From the NCBI RefSeq assembly GCF_963678635.1, contig NC_087065.1, positions 58,554,754 to 58,618,753 on the forward strand: a stretch of DNA of 64,000 nucleotides, in the 5' to 3' direction. The position numbers and the translations under genes were made by a program. The notes below the pieces were generated by a model that searched no databases, was not told where the DNA came from, and worked only from the letters and a program-made list of their open reading frames with translations. This document shows, one piece after another, positions 36,791 through 47,888 of the stretch (positions are counted from its first letter, which is position 1; the number at the start of each line of letters is the position of its first letter). The DNA comes from Symsagittifera roscoffensis (Eukaryota; Xenacoelomorpha; Acoela; Convolutidae).

Positions 36791-39673
36791 CTTGACCTGG
36801 TCCCAGGTGTTCAGCTTCTTCCTTGAATTCCACTCTCTTTCTCCTGACTCTAGTCTGTTCAAGTAATTCAGCTGGGATCTTTTCAACCAGTGACGGCACC
36901 ACTTCCTTCCCATCTAGATTAGTCACCTTCGAGGTGTTTCTATCACTAGCCGTCCCGTTCTTCCGCAGTATTGTGACCTCAGGTTCCTCTCTACAGTTTT
37001 CTTGAATCACGGGCTTATCATCTGCTAGTCTCTCGAGTAACCCCTTTAAGTCTTCGTCTATTTGTGCTTCCCCCGTTTCTACTTGGTTGAGATCGTAGCC
37101 TTTTGCTTTGAGCGTCTCCCTCACGATCTTTGACTTAAGCATTATTCCTATCGGCATCCCTCGGTTCTTTCTCAAGATTGTTTTTCTCGTAGTTTCCTTT
37201 GGTAACTCGGGGTGATCTTCTATTGGTTTGCCTGATTTGTCCAACCATCTCGTGAGAGGAAGACTGTCATACGTTTCCTTGTCCATGAAGGAGAAGCGAT
37301 CTTTGATTTCAGGTCTATCTGCCTCCCCCTGTTCTTGTCTCTCGTAGAACTCCGTCTTCTTGCTCAAGCTGTCGGCATTTTGATGTTTGTCTCGTGTTCT
37401 GTGCTCAATTATGATATTGTATCCGTCCAGGCGAACTATCCACCTCCCAATGTAGCTTTGGTCCATTGAGTACGTCTTCAGCCAGCTTAGTGCCAGGTTG
37501 TCGACTCGCAACTTGAATGGCTCACTGCCTAGGTATGCCCTATATTTCTCGACAAAGGTAACCACCGCGAACATCTCTGCTTTCGGTGCTCCGTACTTCA
37601 TTTCCGTGTCACTTAGGACTTTGCTCCCGTACGCTATCGGTCTCAAGACTGTCTTCCCGTTCCACTCTTGTTCTTGGTGGAGAATTCCAGATATCGCTAC
37701 TACCGACGCGTCCGTATCCAGTATGTACATCCCCTTCTCTGTTGGCATCCCTAGTACTGGTGCCTCGCACAACACTTTCTTTATTCTCTGGAATGACTCT
37801 TCTGCTGCGTTATTCCACGTGAACTTCTTGCCCTTGTGCCTCATTAACTGTTGCATCGGATAAACCTTGTCTGCGTAGCTTTTGACAAATTCTCTATAGT
37901 AGTTTGCAAAACCCAGAAAGCTCATCAATTGGTGTTCCGTCTTCGGCGATTTCCAAGTTAGGACTGCCTCTACTGCGTCTGGATATGGTCTGATGCCGTG
38001 TTTGTCCACCATCCTGCCCAAGTATTTTATCGAGTCCTTGAGTATCTCGCACTTTGATGGTTTACACTTCAGCCCCGACCTCCTCATGCACGCAAATACT
38101 TCGTCGAGTCTCTAGATGTGGTCCTCTAGTGTGGGTGTCGCTATTACCACGTCATCCACATAGCACATTACCAGATTGCCGTACTTCTTCGTCACGCCTA
38201 TCAGCGCGTGTGCCATCAACCGCTGAAACGTGGCTGTGGCATTGCAAAGTCCAAACGGCATCCGTCTCCATTGAAACAGACCCAACTCGCAGGCAAACCC
38301 TGTCTTGTCCCTGTCCTGCTTCCTCAGCGGTACCTGCCAAAAAGCCGAGCCTAAATCAAGAGTCGTAAAAAATTTTGCATCACCTATTTTCGAGAGGCTC
38401 TAATCAATCCTAGGTATGGGATAGGCATCCTTCACCGTGGCGGAGTTCAGGTATCGAAAGTCACAACAAAACCTCAACTGATGGCCTTTCTTTTTGGCCA
38501 TCACTACTCCACACGCCCACGGTGATTTGGATGGTTCTATCATGTCATACTCTAGTAGCGTTTCAATCTCCTTTCTACACGCATCCAATTTGTGTGGGGT
38601 CATGTGCCTCGCCCCCTCCGTGTGCGGTATTGCGTTTTCCTCAAGTTCTATTTCATGCTCAACAAAATTACAACACCCGATGTCTGCCTTATGTCTTGAA
38701 AAAACTTCCTCGTTCCGCTCTAGTACGTCCTTGATGGCTTCGAGCTGTTCGTCCGTGAACTTGCCTCTTAAGTGTTCAATATCCGGTAGAACCGGTTTAT
38801 CGCCCTCTATTTCGTCTAATGTGGGCCGTTCCGGGAAATTCGAACAGCTCGATAGTCCATCGTCCGTCTCTGACTTAAGTGACTTCACAAGACCTGATGA
38901 ATCTTTTATTTTGTTTAATCGTCTCAAGATACAAATTTTGTCCCTATGATTGGGACAATCAACAACTTCATTTTGTTTATGGTTTTCAGTCATTTCATAT
39001 CGAGTTTTAACAGGTAAAGCATATCCCAGTTTCCTCCCCCTCTGTATCGTGATTGGCATGTCAAGGGTATTCAACAAGACACTCACGCAGAGGCCGCTCT
39101 TCTTAATCGAGAAGGATCTTCCTAAAACAGCAGCACTTTGACTATTTGGACTTGGGACTACGCATACCTGCTTGTTGTCACTTAGTTCATTGTAATTTTT
39201 CATTCGTAAGCTTACAATCGCCACCTCATTCGCCTTTAGCCTCACCCTCCTATTCAAGAATACCGGTGCTTTGGTTTCATTTGCCATTATTAAATTTACC
39301 GGTTTGATTGCGTACCTCCTATCCGGGTTCCGTATCCTGAACATTGCGTTGTTTAGATCAATCGCTACATCAAAGTTCCTGATGAAGTCTCTGCCTAAAA
39401 TAAATTGGTCAGACTCATCTAGGTTTTCTACCACAAGGAAGCTCATCCACAGGTTACGTTCCCCCAGATTGAGGGCTATTATCGGCGTTCTGCCCAAGAC
39501 CCGCAGGGCCCCTTTGTTAGCAGCTGAGAGCCGTATTCTCGAATCTATCAGATCATCTTTGTTGAAGCCCATTCGTTCCCAAGTTTCGATTGGTAGGACA
39601 CTCAAGACTGCTCCCGTATCGAGTAACCCACGTAACTGAGTCTTTTTGCCACTTATGTCTAACACGTGTCCTG

Positions 39674-42127
39674 TCACATCTGCCTCTGTATCGCATCTTC
39701 TTCAAGCATGGCGCAGTGTCCGATCGATCTCACTTTCAACTCTTCTCTTCCCACGTAGATTTGCCCAATTAGGTCTTCATCACATGTTATCATTGTTTTG
39801 GTATAGATGTTGATTCCATCTATATTTAGCATCACTTCATGTGGACCATAAGCTTCTGTGTACCTGTTATCAACACGTACCGACTTGCTACCCCCTCTCG
39901 TGAGTAGTGCTCTCAATGCTCTCGAAGTCGTTTGTGGGCTTATACAACTCAAGTATTCTGCGTACACATCAATGTGCATTAATGTCTGGTCACTTGGTTC
40001 GCTCAAGTTTCTCGTTACTTCGTGGCCGCCCACAGTGATTATTGACATTATTCTTGCCCCAATCTTTGTTATGCCAAATGGCTTTCCTGTAACCATTTTT
40101 ACCGTGTTGCAATTTCCATTTTTTGTCGACCCCTCAGCAGCTTCTGGTATTGTCTGTGAGCAATTTAATGCTTCGTTCATCTTCTGTCTTTGGATTTCTT
40201 GCTTCAGTCGTTGTTCTATTTCTTTCGCTGCTAGGTCTTGTTTCACTTTGTTGATGGCCTCCGCTGCCGCCTTCTCATAATCTATTTCTTGTGCATTCTT
40301 CGCCGTGGCCTCTACTGCACTATTACATTGTGTTACAGCTTTTACTGTTTTCGTCGGTAGCTCCGCATTTGGTCTTTCTAGGTTTTTCGTCTCAAATTCA
40401 CCTTGTCTGTTTCTTTGGTTCTGCACTGCTGCTAGCGCCAACGTGTGTTTTGGATGACTCTGGTTCTTGACCGCTTCCCAAAACAACGGACAGTCCATCC
40501 TGAAGTGCCCCTCTTGGTTGCAGAAGAAGCATCTTGCACCTATTTTGATGATCAAGCCACTATAGAACTCGTGTTCTTCCATCTGGCTCGTATCTTCTTC
40601 ATCGGGTGCTTGATGACCCTTCATGCCTGAGCCGAATCTATTTAACAATATTTCAAAGATTTTGTCCGCTGTGTCGCGTTCCTCTTCTTTCTTCGCAACC
40701 ACGCATTTCAATGCCGTGCCTTCCAGATTGCTAAGTATCGCTGTGCATGCTTGCCTCTCATCGTTCAAGTTGTCTTGTTCTAAGTGCAACCTCATGACTT
40801 CTACCCAAGTGTCAATGCATCCATCTGAATCATCTTTGAACTCCTTCGGTTTCTTGAAGGTTTTCCTGGATTTGTTGCCTCCTCTGTCACTCGAGTCGGT
40901 GTTCCTCGTGGCGAAGGCTTCTAGCGTCCTGTTCATCATTTCCCAGGTGTTTGCCCAAGTCATGGCATCCGGTGCCACGTTGTTTTGAGTCGTGGAGTCC
41001 CCTGGATCACTGGTTGTGTTCACTGTTCCATTCTTTATAATGGCCCTGGCCCCTACCGGTGCCGTAATCGCGGCCTCCCGGGTTGCTGGTAACGGTGTTG
41101 ACTGTCGTTTGTTCCTTTGTGGCTCCACGAAGTCCACTCTATTACCTTGTGTCCTCTCTGAAGCTGGCCTGTCTGGTTGTGTTGAATTCCTAAGAATAGC
41201 GTCTAGCTTTGTCTGTATTGCACTTGAGCTCTCAGCCTGTTCCCTTGTCATCGTATCCATTCTCGTTTCCAAACTCCCTAACTGGCAATTCACTGCGTCA
41301 TATCGCTGCTTCATTTCCTGCATGTCCTTTCTGATGTTCTTTTCTCGCTCTTCATCAGTGGTTTCTACTTTGTCAGACATCTTCTGAAACTTTTCCTCCG
41401 TCGCTCTCGCTAGATGGAAATAGTTGTCCAAGTACTCATGTTTGTTGTGTCTCATTTCCTTCTTTATCACATTTCTATCCTCTTCGCTGTGCTTCAGTTT
41501 CTCATCTATCTGATCTAGTTTCGCCATCAAGTCGCTTAACTCAAGAGTTGTCGTTCCATGGTCCGTTGTTGTTCTGTAGTTGATCGCTGGTCCCGATTTT
41601 CTCTGACCCTCGTTCTGATCGGTCTCTGTCGTTCTCGTGGATACTGTTCCGAATGTTTTGCTTTTCTCAACTTTCGTCTCCTCCACTGCTGCGTCCTTCG
41701 ATCTCATTCCGACCATCATTGCTAATCTCTCAGTAAAAAACGTTCTCTTTTGAGACTCATCCTTCACTGTTTCTTGCGTGTTGCCTGTTGTGTCTTCCGC
41801 GTTGTCTATCGGTGAGAACTCTATGGGATTCGGGTTAGGTTCTTCCGCATTAGGCATTGGAGTTGACTCTGTCGTCTTCTTTACTGCTTCATCCACACTT
41901 TGATCAGGTGTCTCTAGATCAATCTCGATGGTGGGTTCTACTCGTTCCTCTTCTGTGCCCTCTTTTGCTTTGTTCTCCGTGGTACTCCTCGTGCTGACCA
42001 TACTAACTGAAAAGTTCTTCTTTGTTACTTTCGGACCCATTGATGTTGTTTTACGTAGCGACGAGTTGTATTTTGTCTTCGCATCGGTAGACCTCTTTTC
42101 AGCTACCGGTACCCTGCTTCGCCTCAT
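39674..42127 (-). pseudogene. gag: Copy B Gag open reading frame
   Basis: One open frame of 817 codons: charged N-terminal region (about 1-330) with coiled-coil character, partial capsid (WVEVMRLHLEQDNL) cut at GMKGHQA, one zinc knuckle CFFCNQEGHFRMDC, Lys/Glu helix, and the pre-protease block. At the deletion join GHQA runs straight into PDEEDTS, while copy A has about 150 codons more here. The frame is open but the capsid would lack its C-terminal domain. Confidence 0.85.
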
Positions 42128-44011
42128 TATTTACAATTGTTACTATTTACACTATTACTATCTACAAAATTCTACTCTAAAGTTAAAACCTCTTTTGAAA
42201 AAAAAAATTTTCTAAAAAGAAATCGACGATTTGCGGAAAACAACTTTTCTTAAGCTCTTGAAAATTTTATGTGTTAGGATAGGATAGGGAATATGATCTT
42301 ACAATTGGTTATTTCAACCTGACTTAGTACTCTTTTAGTACCCACCTCCTAACGCTGTTCCAAGACTTTCTTTCTACCGTCTCAAGACTATTCAGTGTTG
42401 TCCCAGTACTTCCTGTTAGTATCCCCAGACTAGTGTCCCAAGACCAATGTCCCAAGACTAACGTCCCAAGACCAATGGCCCAAGACCAACGTCCCAAGAC
42501 TATTGTCCCAAGGCTAATGTCCCAAGACTAATGTCCCCAGACCAATGGCCCAAGACCAATGTCCCAAGACCACTGTCCCAAGACCAATGACCCAAGACCA
42601 ATGTCCCAAGACCACTGTCCCAAGACCAACGTCCCAAGACTATTGTCCCAAGGCTAATGTCCCAAGACTAATGTCCCCAGACCAATGGCCCAAGACCAAT
42701 GTCCCAAGACCACTGTCCCAAGACCAATGACCCAAGACCAATGTCCCAAGACCACTGTCCCAAGACCAATGGCCCAAGACCAACGTCCCAAGACTACCGT
42801 CCCAAGACCAATGGCCCAAGACCAACGTCCCAAGACTATTGTCCCAAGACTAATGTCCCAAGACCAATGGCCCAAGACCAATGTCCCAAGACCACTGTCC
42901 CAAGACTAATGTCCCAAGACCACTGTCCCAAGACCACTATCCCAAGACCAATGTCCCAAGACCAATGTCCCAAGACCACTGTCCCAAGACTAATGTCCCA
43001 AGACCAATGTCCCAAGACCAATGTCTCAAGACTGTTTCGTACCAAGACTGCTCTGGTCCAAGACCGTTCCAAGGCTGCACTGTCCCAAGGCTATCCCAAG
43101 ACTGTGTTGCCCCAAGACTGTCCCCAGAGTGCAATGTCCCAAGACTTCTTCGGTACTGTCCCAAGACTCGTCACTGAGTGTCTGAATATCGGGTCTCTTC
43201 TTCTTCGTTGTAGGGACTATTGAACCACTGTACCTTTTACCACCACTTGAGCTTTTCCCAAAATTTTCCCAAAATCCCTATCTTAATGGTCGAAACCCAA
43301 ATACTGATCCAGTCTTTTCAGGCTATTTGAAACTCTAAATTCCCCGCAGGTGTCTTGTGATCAACTGTTCGTTAAAATACCAACAACAATTTTTTACCAA
43401 AACATAAAATTTTAAACTGGAAAAAATTTCAAAAACAGATGGGTGAATTCTCCTGAAATTCAAGGTTGACTGATGTCAATTTTTGTCCGAAAAATGTCTG
43501 GTACCCGATTGCCACGCGTTTTCCTCCCCCCTGCTAGCGATCTTATGTGGTATCACAAAAACTGTCTATGTCCGTTCCCCCCTATCGATCCGACCAGGGT
43601 ACCTACCTCAACCTGATTCTAATTTTGGATATCCGCTTCCTGTAACCAACGCGTGTAAATATCTAATGTAACTAAGTCGACGATGCCGAGCAATTAGTTA
43701 CTCTAATGTGTCCCCCTTTTTACAATTTATAACCGCCAACCTCTAACTTAACCAGCCCCCCTTCTAACCTCCCTCCTCTTTAGCCCCCCTCTTAAGCCGA
43801 AAAATCCCTTAAGCGCCGGGTGCTAAACCTCTCGAGAGAAAACCGTAGACCTGTTTCCAGGCCTGCTTGTGCAAAAACTTCCTCAAAACAATGGGACTCC
43901 GCTTATCCAATTTTACACTTATCTCCTATAATGTAATGTGGATTCTAACGATACCCGTTGCCCAACTTGAGAACACCCCTGTGCGTCCTCCTGTAGTGAT
44001 CCTGTGCTGGT
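42128..44011 (-). other. Copy B 5' leader
   Basis: About 1.9 kb between the shared LTR and gag. Besides the minisatellite it has the acceptor-like TTTTTTCCAG (near 43,416-43,430) and C/T-rich runs (43,745-43,800 on the plus strand). No ORF with credible coding content. No TGG-type primer site adjoins the LTR. Confidence 0.7.
42400..43170 (-). repeat. 14-bp minisatellite in the copy B leader
   Basis: Tandem TGTCCCAAGACCAA-type units of 14 bp (plus-strand view), the reverse complement of the array at 1,585-2,395, with GGCCCAAGACC variants typical of this copy. A longer internal duplication is visible: 42,491-42,585 recurs almost exactly at 42,631-42,725. Confidence 0.9.
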
Positions 44012-44911
44012 TGTCTCTGTTCTGCACTTGACAGCATCACCACTTTCCCACTTGGCTGGTCACCTTTTCCAGTCAAGTCTCCTAGTGGTCCGGTTCGATC
44101 CTTGTGAACCACTTTCCCACTCGACTGATCACCCTTTCCAGTCAAGTCTCCTAGTGGTCCGGTTCGATCCTTGTGAACCACTTTCCCCCTCGACTGATCA
44201 CCCTTTCCAGTCAAGTCTCCTAGTGGTCCGGTTGCAATCTATCTGAAAACCCTTAACAACGCCCCCACTCGGGCACCTTTTCAGAGTCACTGGTTTAAAT
44301 TGCTAGATTGATCGAAACGATCAGTCTTATAAAACAGTATGGGTATACTATTTAATTAATGTAAAGGTTTGATCCAAATGATCCGGTATCAAAGTCACTG
44401 ACTTTTGGTTTTATGGTTTTTGTTCCTTTTTCTATACTTTTTTCTTGTTTTTGTTTCGCTTTTTGTCTTTTTGCTCGTGTTTTTGTCCCCCTAGTTACCC
44501 CCCCCCCCCCCTTACTCGGTTAGCTAGGCCTCGTTCGGAGAGCGTACCAGGAAATTTTCTCAAGTTTTCTTAAAAAGCTATCACGGTACAACCGGAAGGT
44601 TTACACGTTCCCGCTGAACCGTACCACCGGTACTCTAGAATGGGCATGCAGCCCGGAACTGTGTCAAGTGGGTTCGACTCCGTAGTCATGATGTCGTAAA
44701 AACACCCAGGAGCGCCATAAAAACACTATGTAACAGTCGCCTACTTCGGTCACATATGAGGCTTAAGAAAAATAGGCCCTATAACCATTGGCTCAAGAGT
44801 CAGGGACACTATCTCTTGTGTTTTTCTACATCAAGAACGGTCGGAGCCAATTCAGTTCGCTTGCGGCATGAGACTAGAACCCGTTACAGCTTAAAGGCTA
44901 CTACCAAAACA
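44012..44911 (-). repeat. LTR shared by copy B (5') and copy C (3'), 900 bp
   Basis: Full LTR, TG at 44,910-44,911 and CA at 44,012-44,013 on the minus strand. Upstream of it (higher coordinates) is a polypurine tract and the 3' UTR of copy C; downstream is copy B's leader. One LTR therefore serves two tandem elements. Its 69-bp repeat set differs from copy B's 3' LTR. A run of 14 C lies near 44,500. Confidence 0.88.
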
Positions 44912-46062
44912 TCCCCCCACTCTAGAAAATAAGAATGTCCCCATACTTAGGTCTCAAAATACCCAAAATACGCGAACGCCGTTAAAAACAGGGTCGGAAC
45001 AATCCGTTAAGTTACTTTTTATTGGACAGTGGAACTTTGATCCATTTCAGATGGATCAACCTAAAACTCGCCTTATCTCAACATAACAATCATAAAACAC
45101 ACTCGAGAAATTTAAATTGGGGACTCACATGTTGATGTACTCGGGTACAGGGAGTAATTAAATTGGTAAGCAACTCAAGAATGAGGTAATACAACTAAAT
45201 AAGTTTGATACTGGTCAGTTTTGATAACAGAAGTAAGTTCTGGCTCTAGAATTTGAGTTTTGGTATGAACCATTGGGACACTCAAGCTGTCGACCTTTCC
45301 ATTGAAGGTTCACTCTAGTTTGTTCCGAATAGTCGCTCTCTCTTCTATTTATTGTCTCTCCTTCTATTTCGGGATAAGACAGCTCTACTCGTGTCCTATT
45401 TTTATGTCTGGAAATTGCGAATAGCAATTTCCCGCTGTTTTTCTTGAGTAATTTCCCGCTGTTGTAATTTCGGATGTTCTGATTTTTCACTTTGTGTTTT
45501 CAGTTGGTACGAGAAAACTGAGCATCACAGGCTCCATTCGAAATTTTGAAAATTAAAATTCCACTCCAAAATTACGTATTTTCGTGTCTCTCAAGGTCAA
45601 ACTTCCAGACATGACCGACTGGCACATACTCCCCGGACTCAAGATCGATGTCCTCATCGCGTGCTGTCTCTCTCAGTGAATCCCCAGAAGCCCGAGTGTC
45701 ACTCAAGATACAGTGCCAGTGGTCATTTACAGAAGTTTGCAGCAGACTTAAGTTTATCTACCTTCCAAAATTTACCACCATATAAAATTTTCACACTATC
45801 GCTAAACAGCAATCAAAATATGCACACACCTGCAACTTATGAATTCCCGCTTTTTAAGCTGGTGATTTAAAATTTCTTTTGTCCTATTCAATCAGGAAAT
45901 TGTCATGCAGCATTTTGATTTAGTAATAGATCTAGCATATTAATATCAATATCTTATTCGTTAAAATTTCTTTTTCGTGAACCCAGATTTCATCCGAGTT
46001 CACCCTCAAGCCCCTCCCTCTCAAGACTCAAGACTCTAGAATTTTCCTCTTGAGCCACAGGC
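44912..46062 (-). other. Copy C 3' UTR
   Basis: Matches copy A's 3' UTR more closely than copy B's. Polypurine tract at 44,912-44,923, GATCCAT-hairpin near 45,040-45,060, hairpin with stem GGAAATTGC near 45,410-45,433, and ACTCCCCGGAC at 45,628-45,638. Confidence 0.78.
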
Positions 46063-46148
46063 TCACCTTGTGTTCTTCGCCCTCGAGGTACCCAATCCAG
46101 ATATGTTTGGCACTGTGATCTGTTCCAATAGTGCCTCTTCGTCATCAG
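46063..46148 (-). pseudogene. Copy C ORF2, last 28 codons
   Basis: The end of an A-type ORF2 (SDDEEALLEQITV... to the TGA at 46,063). It is cut exactly at 46,148, where copy D begins. The sequence agrees with copy A almost perfectly. The rest of copy C should lie beyond copy D, outside the window. Confidence 0.85.
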
Positions 46149-46382
46149 TGTAACATTCGCCCGGAAGATACATATCGACGGATAACAAAACTAAGTCTTA
46201 AGACGACTGGCCAGCGTCTAAACAGAGCTTTGCATGTTTTTCACCGTCTCTACCAAGCCAGTACTTTTCGGTGGTCTTTCTTACATCGGGTCGACAAAAA
46301 CGTTACTGTTCTCCGGCTTCGACCAGAACGCTCAAATTAACTGAATTACATGCAAAGATAGTGAGCTCATGGCTGGGTCTCA
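46149..46382 (-). repeat. Copy D 3' LTR (putative, about 234 bp)
   Basis: The distal end is firm: copy C sequence stops at 46,148 and the new sequence starts TGTAAC (CA end on the minus strand). The inner boundary at 46,382 is a guess: TGAGACCC on the minus strand preceded by the purine run CTGGGGATA. Without the 5' LTR in the window the length cannot be confirmed. Confidence 0.45.
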
Positions 46383-47888
46383 GTATCCCCAGACCACGAG
46401 GTCACTCCTAAAAACAGGGCTACTACTTATCATATTACTATTGTTTTTGTTCAGTAGATAAAAATCATCATCTCCATCGAAGATGGATCAACCCTTTCCC
46501 CCAACTCCTAGCTTCTCATCCTTATCAAAATGAATCCAGTTATTAATTAAATTCAATTCAGGACATGACAAGAAGCTAAAAGTTTATATAAAAGGCTAAA
46601 AGTTCCAGTCCCGAAACCCTTCCGGATTCTTGAATCCAGTGAATCAAGCTCCTCAAGTTCAGTTTCACACCAATCCGGAAGGCTGGTCCTCACCCTTCAC
46701 CGTTGTTGGCAACGGCCTTGCAACTATTGTAGCAGTACAATAGTTGCAACTTGGAACGTTCTCTGCTATTCTGTAGTTCGTTGTCGTTTTCCAATCTCGA
46801 TTTTCGTACTGTTCGCAATCGCAGATAAAAGTTGTTCTGTTTTTTACTCGCTTTTTTGTTAAAATGGCCGTTTCAGCATTTCTCAGAAACGTGACGTCAT
46901 CATTCGAATTTTTGAAAATTTAAAATACTAGAATATTCTAGCCCTCACCGTTTGGCTAAACGTTCCAATAACGTCGCTAATCCTTCGAAATCATCAACTC
47001 GGAAGGCTTACTGCTCAAAATTCGAATCCTGCATAAATTGCATTTTAGCCATTCTGGTCGAATGTCACATACTCCCCGGACAGTCCGGTCAATGTCCTCA
47101 TTGAATCGCGCAATGTTCTAAATGGTTACAGTGTCATCGAACAGAATTTACAAAATGCACGAAATTACTTTTACCTACGTCACATCGACTCACTGCAGAA
47201 TATAAATGGCATCATACTACATCACTATAGCCTTCAAATTTTTTCATTAATCTGCACATTGAGGATATGACTTAAGATAAAACATATTTTCTGACTTCCA
47301 GTGTCAATGTCCCGATTGAAACTTTTTCTCCTAGATTTAAAAGGTGTTGGCTTGCAGGACAGTCCTGCCAACCAACAAGCTAAAATTATCCTACTATGCT
47401 CCTTCCCTTCGGAAATCTTGCTTGTTTATTGCCCTGAATATTAAAACTAAGAAACTTTGTGGTTAGAAAGAACAATGCAACAACCTCCCTCCTCAAGAAG
47501 TTACTCAAGTTTTTCATGTCACCACAAAGTGATCAGTCTTCCTAAGTGATTAAAAACAATCATGCAGGCTGGAATATTTAAATATACTCTTCCCTCAAGC
47601 CTTTCTAAATAAATAATAAGTGAGTGTCTCTCAAGCCACTTCAACTAAAACCAAAATGCAAATTTATAAATGCAACAATTCCAAAACTCAACTAAATGTT
47701 TCAGTTTTCAATTACAACTTGGTTGCTTGGTTTCTCACTTGAGTTTTTCACACACATAAAACAATTCTGAGTTTTAACTTTTCTTCATCATCCCTTTGTT
47801 CTCTTCTTTTTCCGTCGTTTAGAAGTTCTAAAACTTCTAAATTCTTCTAATTTTCTTTCTTGCCGCCTCTTGTTTTCTCGACCATTCG
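46383..47888 (-). other. Copy D 3' UTR
   Basis: About 1.5 kb after ORF2. Shares with the A family a TCCATC-TTC-GATGGA hairpin (46,472-46,486) and the block CACATACTCCCCGGAC...ATGTCCTCAT (47,066-47,101). It also has two perfect hairpins at 46,700-46,749. No credible ORF. Confidence 0.65.
46700..46749 (-). promoter_or_regulatory. Two adjacent perfect hairpins in the copy D 3' UTR
   Basis: CCGTTG-TTGG-CAACGG (46,700-46,715) is followed after two bases by a 14-bp perfect stem, TTGCAACTATTGTA, with loop GCAG and its exact complement (46,718-46,749). No counterpart was seen in copies A-C. Confidence 0.6.

Larger units (their letters stand above)
33784..42127 (-). pseudogene. gag-pol: Copy B ORF1: Gag-Pol-macro polyprotein, mildly decayed
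   Basis: Same domain order as copy A but better preserved. Gag (42,127-39,674, 817 codons) starts MRRSRVPV and carries an in-frame deletion of about 0.45 kb that removes half the capsid and the first knuckle. A 13-bp deletion near 39,685 shifts the frame into the protease. The next frame runs 39,677-35,688 with two GAG-to-TAG stops (near 38,400 and 38,112) and holds protease (LLDTGAVLSV), RT (YVDD), RNase H, linker with NLSGE, and the integrase zinc region (HDQMGH then CLACLQ). A 1-nt loss near 35,700 splits the integrase core; 35,757-34,633 holds the rest. The macro piece is 34,579-33,935 plus 33,784-33,960 after a frame change shared with copy A. Confidence 0.9.
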
